Shown here: positions 5,758 to 7,426 of the stretch, in pieces
Numbering within the stretch: the stretch's first letter is position 1
Layout: every line of letters begins with the position of its first letter
Source of the DNA: Chloroflexota bacterium
Lineage (GTDB): Bacteria > Chloroflexota > UBA5177 > JANWHV01
DNA length: 7,426 nt
Assembly (NCBI GenBank): GCA_025450255.1
Contig: JANWHV010000144.1
Location: 1-7,426 of the forward strand
Direction: 5' to 3'
Position numbers and translations under genes: made by a program
The notes under the pieces: model-generated
Told to the model about the DNA's origin: nothing
The model's database searches: none
Seen by the model: only the letters and a program-made list of their open reading frames with translations

Positions 5758-5780
5758 GGGGCGGCACGCTGTGCCGCTCT
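5758..5780 (+). terminator. short GC hairpin immediately after rpmE
   Basis: GCGGCAC (5761-5767) pairs with GTGCCGC (5771-5777) across a 3-base loop. Three further pairs, including two G-U wobbles, extend the stem to 5758/5780. It starts 4 bases after the rpmE stop. No T-run follows, so it may end or slow transcription, or protect the rpmE 3' end. Confidence 0.4.
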
Positions 5781-5786
5781 CCGCGA

Positions 5787-5830
5787 CGAGAGGCACGTCA
5801 AGCGCATTGCGACGCTTTACGTGCCTCTTG
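5787..5830 (+). terminator. long hairpin between rpmE and the DUF1385 gene
   Basis: A 12-bp outer stem, with AGAGGCACGT (5789-5798) pairing ACGTGCCTCT (5819-5828) and two more pairs outside including one G-U, continues after a single C/T mismatch into a 5-bp inner stem (AAGCG 5800-5804 with CGCTT 5813-5817) and an 8-base loop. A T-tract does not follow; the next bases are CGTGCTTCC. It may be a terminator for rpmE or a structured leader of the downstream gene. It occupies most of the 141-base gap, in which I see no coding sequence. Confidence 0.5.
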
Positions 5831-5884
5831 CGTGCTTCCACCTTGGGAATTCACTAGTTTCGGGCGTGAGCCGCCCTGGCGCGC

Positions 5885-5891
5885 GGGAGGA
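5885..5891 (+). promoter_or_regulatory. ribosome binding site deciding the DUF1385 gene start
   Basis: GGGAGGA, with its last base 4 bases before the ATG at 5896, is a strong site. It rules in favour of that ATG over the in-frame GTG at 5821, which lies inside the long hairpin. Confidence 0.7.
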
Positions 5892-5895
5892 TTTG

Positions 5896-6798
5896 ATGAA
5901 AACGCACTACGGCGGTCAGGCGCTCATCGAAGGCGTGCTGATTCGCGGGCGGTCTGGCGTCTTCGCCGCGGTCCGCGCCCCTGATGGCCACATTGTGACG
6001 CGTGAACTGCCACTCCAGACGGCACGCCGCGGCTTCGTAGCAAAAATGCCGGTGCTGCGCGGCATAGTCGCGCTCAAGGACACCTTCGCCTTCGGCACGC
6101 AAATGCTCATGTTCTCGGCGGATGTAGCGGCCGGTGGCACCGGTGAAGCGCCGACCACGATCGGGAAGCGCGCCGTGTTCGGCGCGGCGGGCGCCGCCGC
6201 GGGGATGTTCGCGGTCCTGCCGAACGTTCTGGCGAAGCGACTTGGCAAGCGACGCCTCAGGGCCGACGGACCAGCTCAGGGCCTACGCTCCCATCTCACC
6301 GAAGGCGCCGTCCGCGTGGGGGTTCTGCTTGGTTATCTGGCGCTCATTGGTCGCCTCAAGGACGTGCAGCGGATTTTCGCGTATCACGGCGCGGAGCACA
6401 AATCGATCAGCGCACTGGAGGCAGGTGTCACGCTCGACGCTGAATCCGTACAGCAGTTCGACACGGCGCATCCGCGCTGCGGCACGGCATTTCTGCTGCA
6501 ATCGATGCTCACATCGACGGCCGTCTATGCCGCGGTGGGAAACCGCACGCCGCTCGGGCGTATTGGTACAAGAGTCGCATTGATTCCTCTAGTGGCCGGA
6601 TTGAGCTTTGAGGTCTTGCAATACAACGCTCAGCACCTGGATTCGGGTTTTGTCCGGGCGCTGAACGCGCCTGGCATGCTTCTTCAGCGCATGACAACGC
6701 GGCAGCCGACCGATGACCAGGTAGAAGTGGCGCTTAGCGCGCTTCGCGGCGCCATGGATATGGACAAGAAGAACGAATTATCAATAAGCGATGACTGA
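5896..6798 (+). CDS. DUF1385 (YqhQ-family) membrane protein, putative metal-dependent
   Basis: A 300-residue member of the DUF1385/YqhQ family. These are conserved membrane proteins, sometimes called predicted metal-dependent enzymes, and their biochemical activity is not established to my knowledge. The N-terminus [15 protein letters not shown] (4-18) is the family hallmark (YGGQAVIEGVMMRG). The central block [18 protein letters not shown] (160-177) and HPRCGTAFL (192-200) hold conserved His, Glu and Cys residues that could bind metal. The C-terminus [22 protein letters not shown] is also typical. Hydrophobic stretches at about 93-112, 138-152, 200-215 and 226-240 are probable membrane segments. 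The ATG at 5896 follows GGGAGGA and makes the protein start right at the family block. It overlaps prfA by 8 bases. The neighbourhood with rpmE and prfA is recurrent in bacteria, hinting at a translation-linked role. Confidence 0.9.
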   Translation: MKTHYGGQALIEGVLIRGRSGVFAAVRAPDGHIVTRELPLQTARRGFVAKMPVLRGIVALKDTFAFGTQMLMFSADVAAGGTGEAPTTIGKRAVFGAAGAAAGMFAVLPNVLAKRLGKRRLRADGPAQGLRSHLTEGAVRVGVLLGYLALIGRLKDVQRIFAYHGAEHKSISALEAGVTLDAESVQQFDTAHPRCGTAFLLQSMLTSTAVYAAVGNRTPLGRIGTRVALIPLVAGLSFEVLQYNAQHLDSGFVRALNAPGMLLQRMTTRQPTDDQVEVALSALRGAMDMDKKNELSISDD

Positions 6799-7426
6799 AA
6801 ATACCATTGCCGACCGCCTGGAGGAGATTAAACGGCGATCAGACGACCTGACCGCAAAACTATCCGATCCGGCGGTATACACGAATACTGAGTTGCTAAG
6901 CACCTATGGTCGAGAACAGGCCGAGATCGGGGTCCTGACGGGCCTCGCCGATATGGTGCGCCAGATTGACGGCGATATCGCGCTGTACGCGGAGCTGGCG
7001 GAATCGGGCCTTGAAGGACCGGATCTCGACGATGCCCGGTCCGAGCTGCGCCGGCTGAAGACGGCCCGCGCCGACTGCATCGAGACGGCGCGTCAACTGT
7101 TGCTGCCAAGAGATCCGAATGATGACAAGAGCGTGATCGTCGAGGTCCGAGCGGGCACTGGCGGCGATGAGGCCGCCCTGTTCGCGTCCGAGCTTTTCCG
7201 CATGTACAACCGCTATGCCGAACGGCAGGGCTGGCTGGTGGATGTCGTCAGTTTTGCCGAAAGTGGCTCGGCTGGGACAAAGGAAGTCATCTTCGAGATC
7301 GCGGGCAAAGGCGCCTATAGCAGGCTCAAGTATGAAAGCGGCGGACATAGAGTCCAGCGCGTTCCCGTTACCGAATCGGGAGGCCGGCTGCACACGTCCA
7401 TGGCAACCGTCGCCGTACTACCGGAG
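6791..7426 (+). CDS. prfA: peptide chain release factor 1, 3'-truncated by the window edge
   Basis: Recognises UAA and UAG stop codons and triggers peptide release. The first 212 codons are present and run without a stop to the window end. An N-terminal helical domain at about 1-105 is followed by [28 protein letters not shown] and [19 protein letters not shown] (about 185-203). P192-V193-T194 is the PxT codon-recognition motif of RF1; RF2 would have SPF here. The catalytic GGQ loop should come shortly after the window and cannot be checked. The ATG at 6791 overlaps the DUF1385 stop by 8 bases and has only a weak ribosome site, so translation is probably coupled to the upstream gene. The methyltransferase gene prmC often follows prfA, but that is outside this window. 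Confidence 0.96.
   Translation, partial: MTENTIADRLEEIKRRSDDLTAKLSDPAVYTNTELLSTYGREQAEIGVLTGLADMVRQIDGDIALYAELAESGLEGPDLDDARSELRRLKTARADCIETARQLLLPRDPNDDKSVIVEVRAGTGGDEAALFASELFRMYNRYAERQGWLVDVVSFAESGSAGTKEVIFEIAGKGAYSRLKYESGGHRVQRVPVTESGGRLHTSMATVAVLPE

Noticed and set aside
5443..5841. Long - strand open frame across rpmE
   Set aside because: It is antisense to a clear L31 gene and runs through the downstream hairpins. The translation resembles no family I know.
5821..5895. GTG 5821 as the start of the DUF1385 gene
   Set aside because: It lies in the right arm of the long hairpin and would add 25 residues before the family's usual N-terminus. GGGAGGA before ATG 5896 decides the start.
6896..7393. 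- strand open frame of 165 codons opposite prfA
   Set aside because: prfA on the + strand carries clear RF1 motifs along the whole stretch. The antisense frame is a coding shadow.

Overview
The window is a GC-rich bacterial chromosomal segment (about 60% GC by eye). It is packed with housekeeping genes and holds no insertion sequence, CRISPR array, tRNA or rRNA gene that I can see. The combination of truB-ribF, rnc, coaBC and an rpmE / DUF1385 / prfA run, with short or overlapping junctions and a glycine/cysteine-tailed FmdB zinc ribbon, fits a non-proteobacterial lineage. Chloroflexota or a related high-GC Terrabacteria group is my best guess. This rests on gene content and protein flavour only and is a moderate-to-low confidence inference.

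Layout, left half (+ unless noted): the 3' two thirds of truB (tRNA pseudouridine-55 synthase) overlaps ribF by one base. A small FmdB-type zinc-ribbon gene lies on the - strand, tail-to-tail with ribF and head-to-head with rnc. rnc (RNase III) overlaps by 14 bases a gene for a tyrosine-recombinase-fold protein of 388 residues. A 9-bp GC hairpin then separates that gene from coaBC on the - strand.

Layout, right half: coaBC and an unrecognised 90-residue membrane-protein gene diverge from a region where two promoter-like sequences overlap in opposite directions. Then come rpmE (zinc-type L31), two hairpins, a DUF1385/YqhQ-family membrane protein, and prfA (RF1). prfA overlaps the DUF1385 gene by 8 bases and runs off the window.

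Most genes serve RNA processing and translation (TruB, RNase III, L31, RF1) or cofactor synthesis (RibF for FAD, CoaBC for coenzyme A). The most striking item is the protein encoded with RNase III. It has a recombinase fold with most catalytic residues changed, and an N-terminal QLSLF sequence that matches the bacterial sliding-clamp-binding consensus. This suggests a non-catalytic DNA-binding protein tethered to the replication clamp. Three enzymes also show changes at normally conserved sites: RibF lacks the flavokinase PTAN motif, RNase III has Glu for a catalytic Asp, and CoaBC has Glu in place of the flap Cys.
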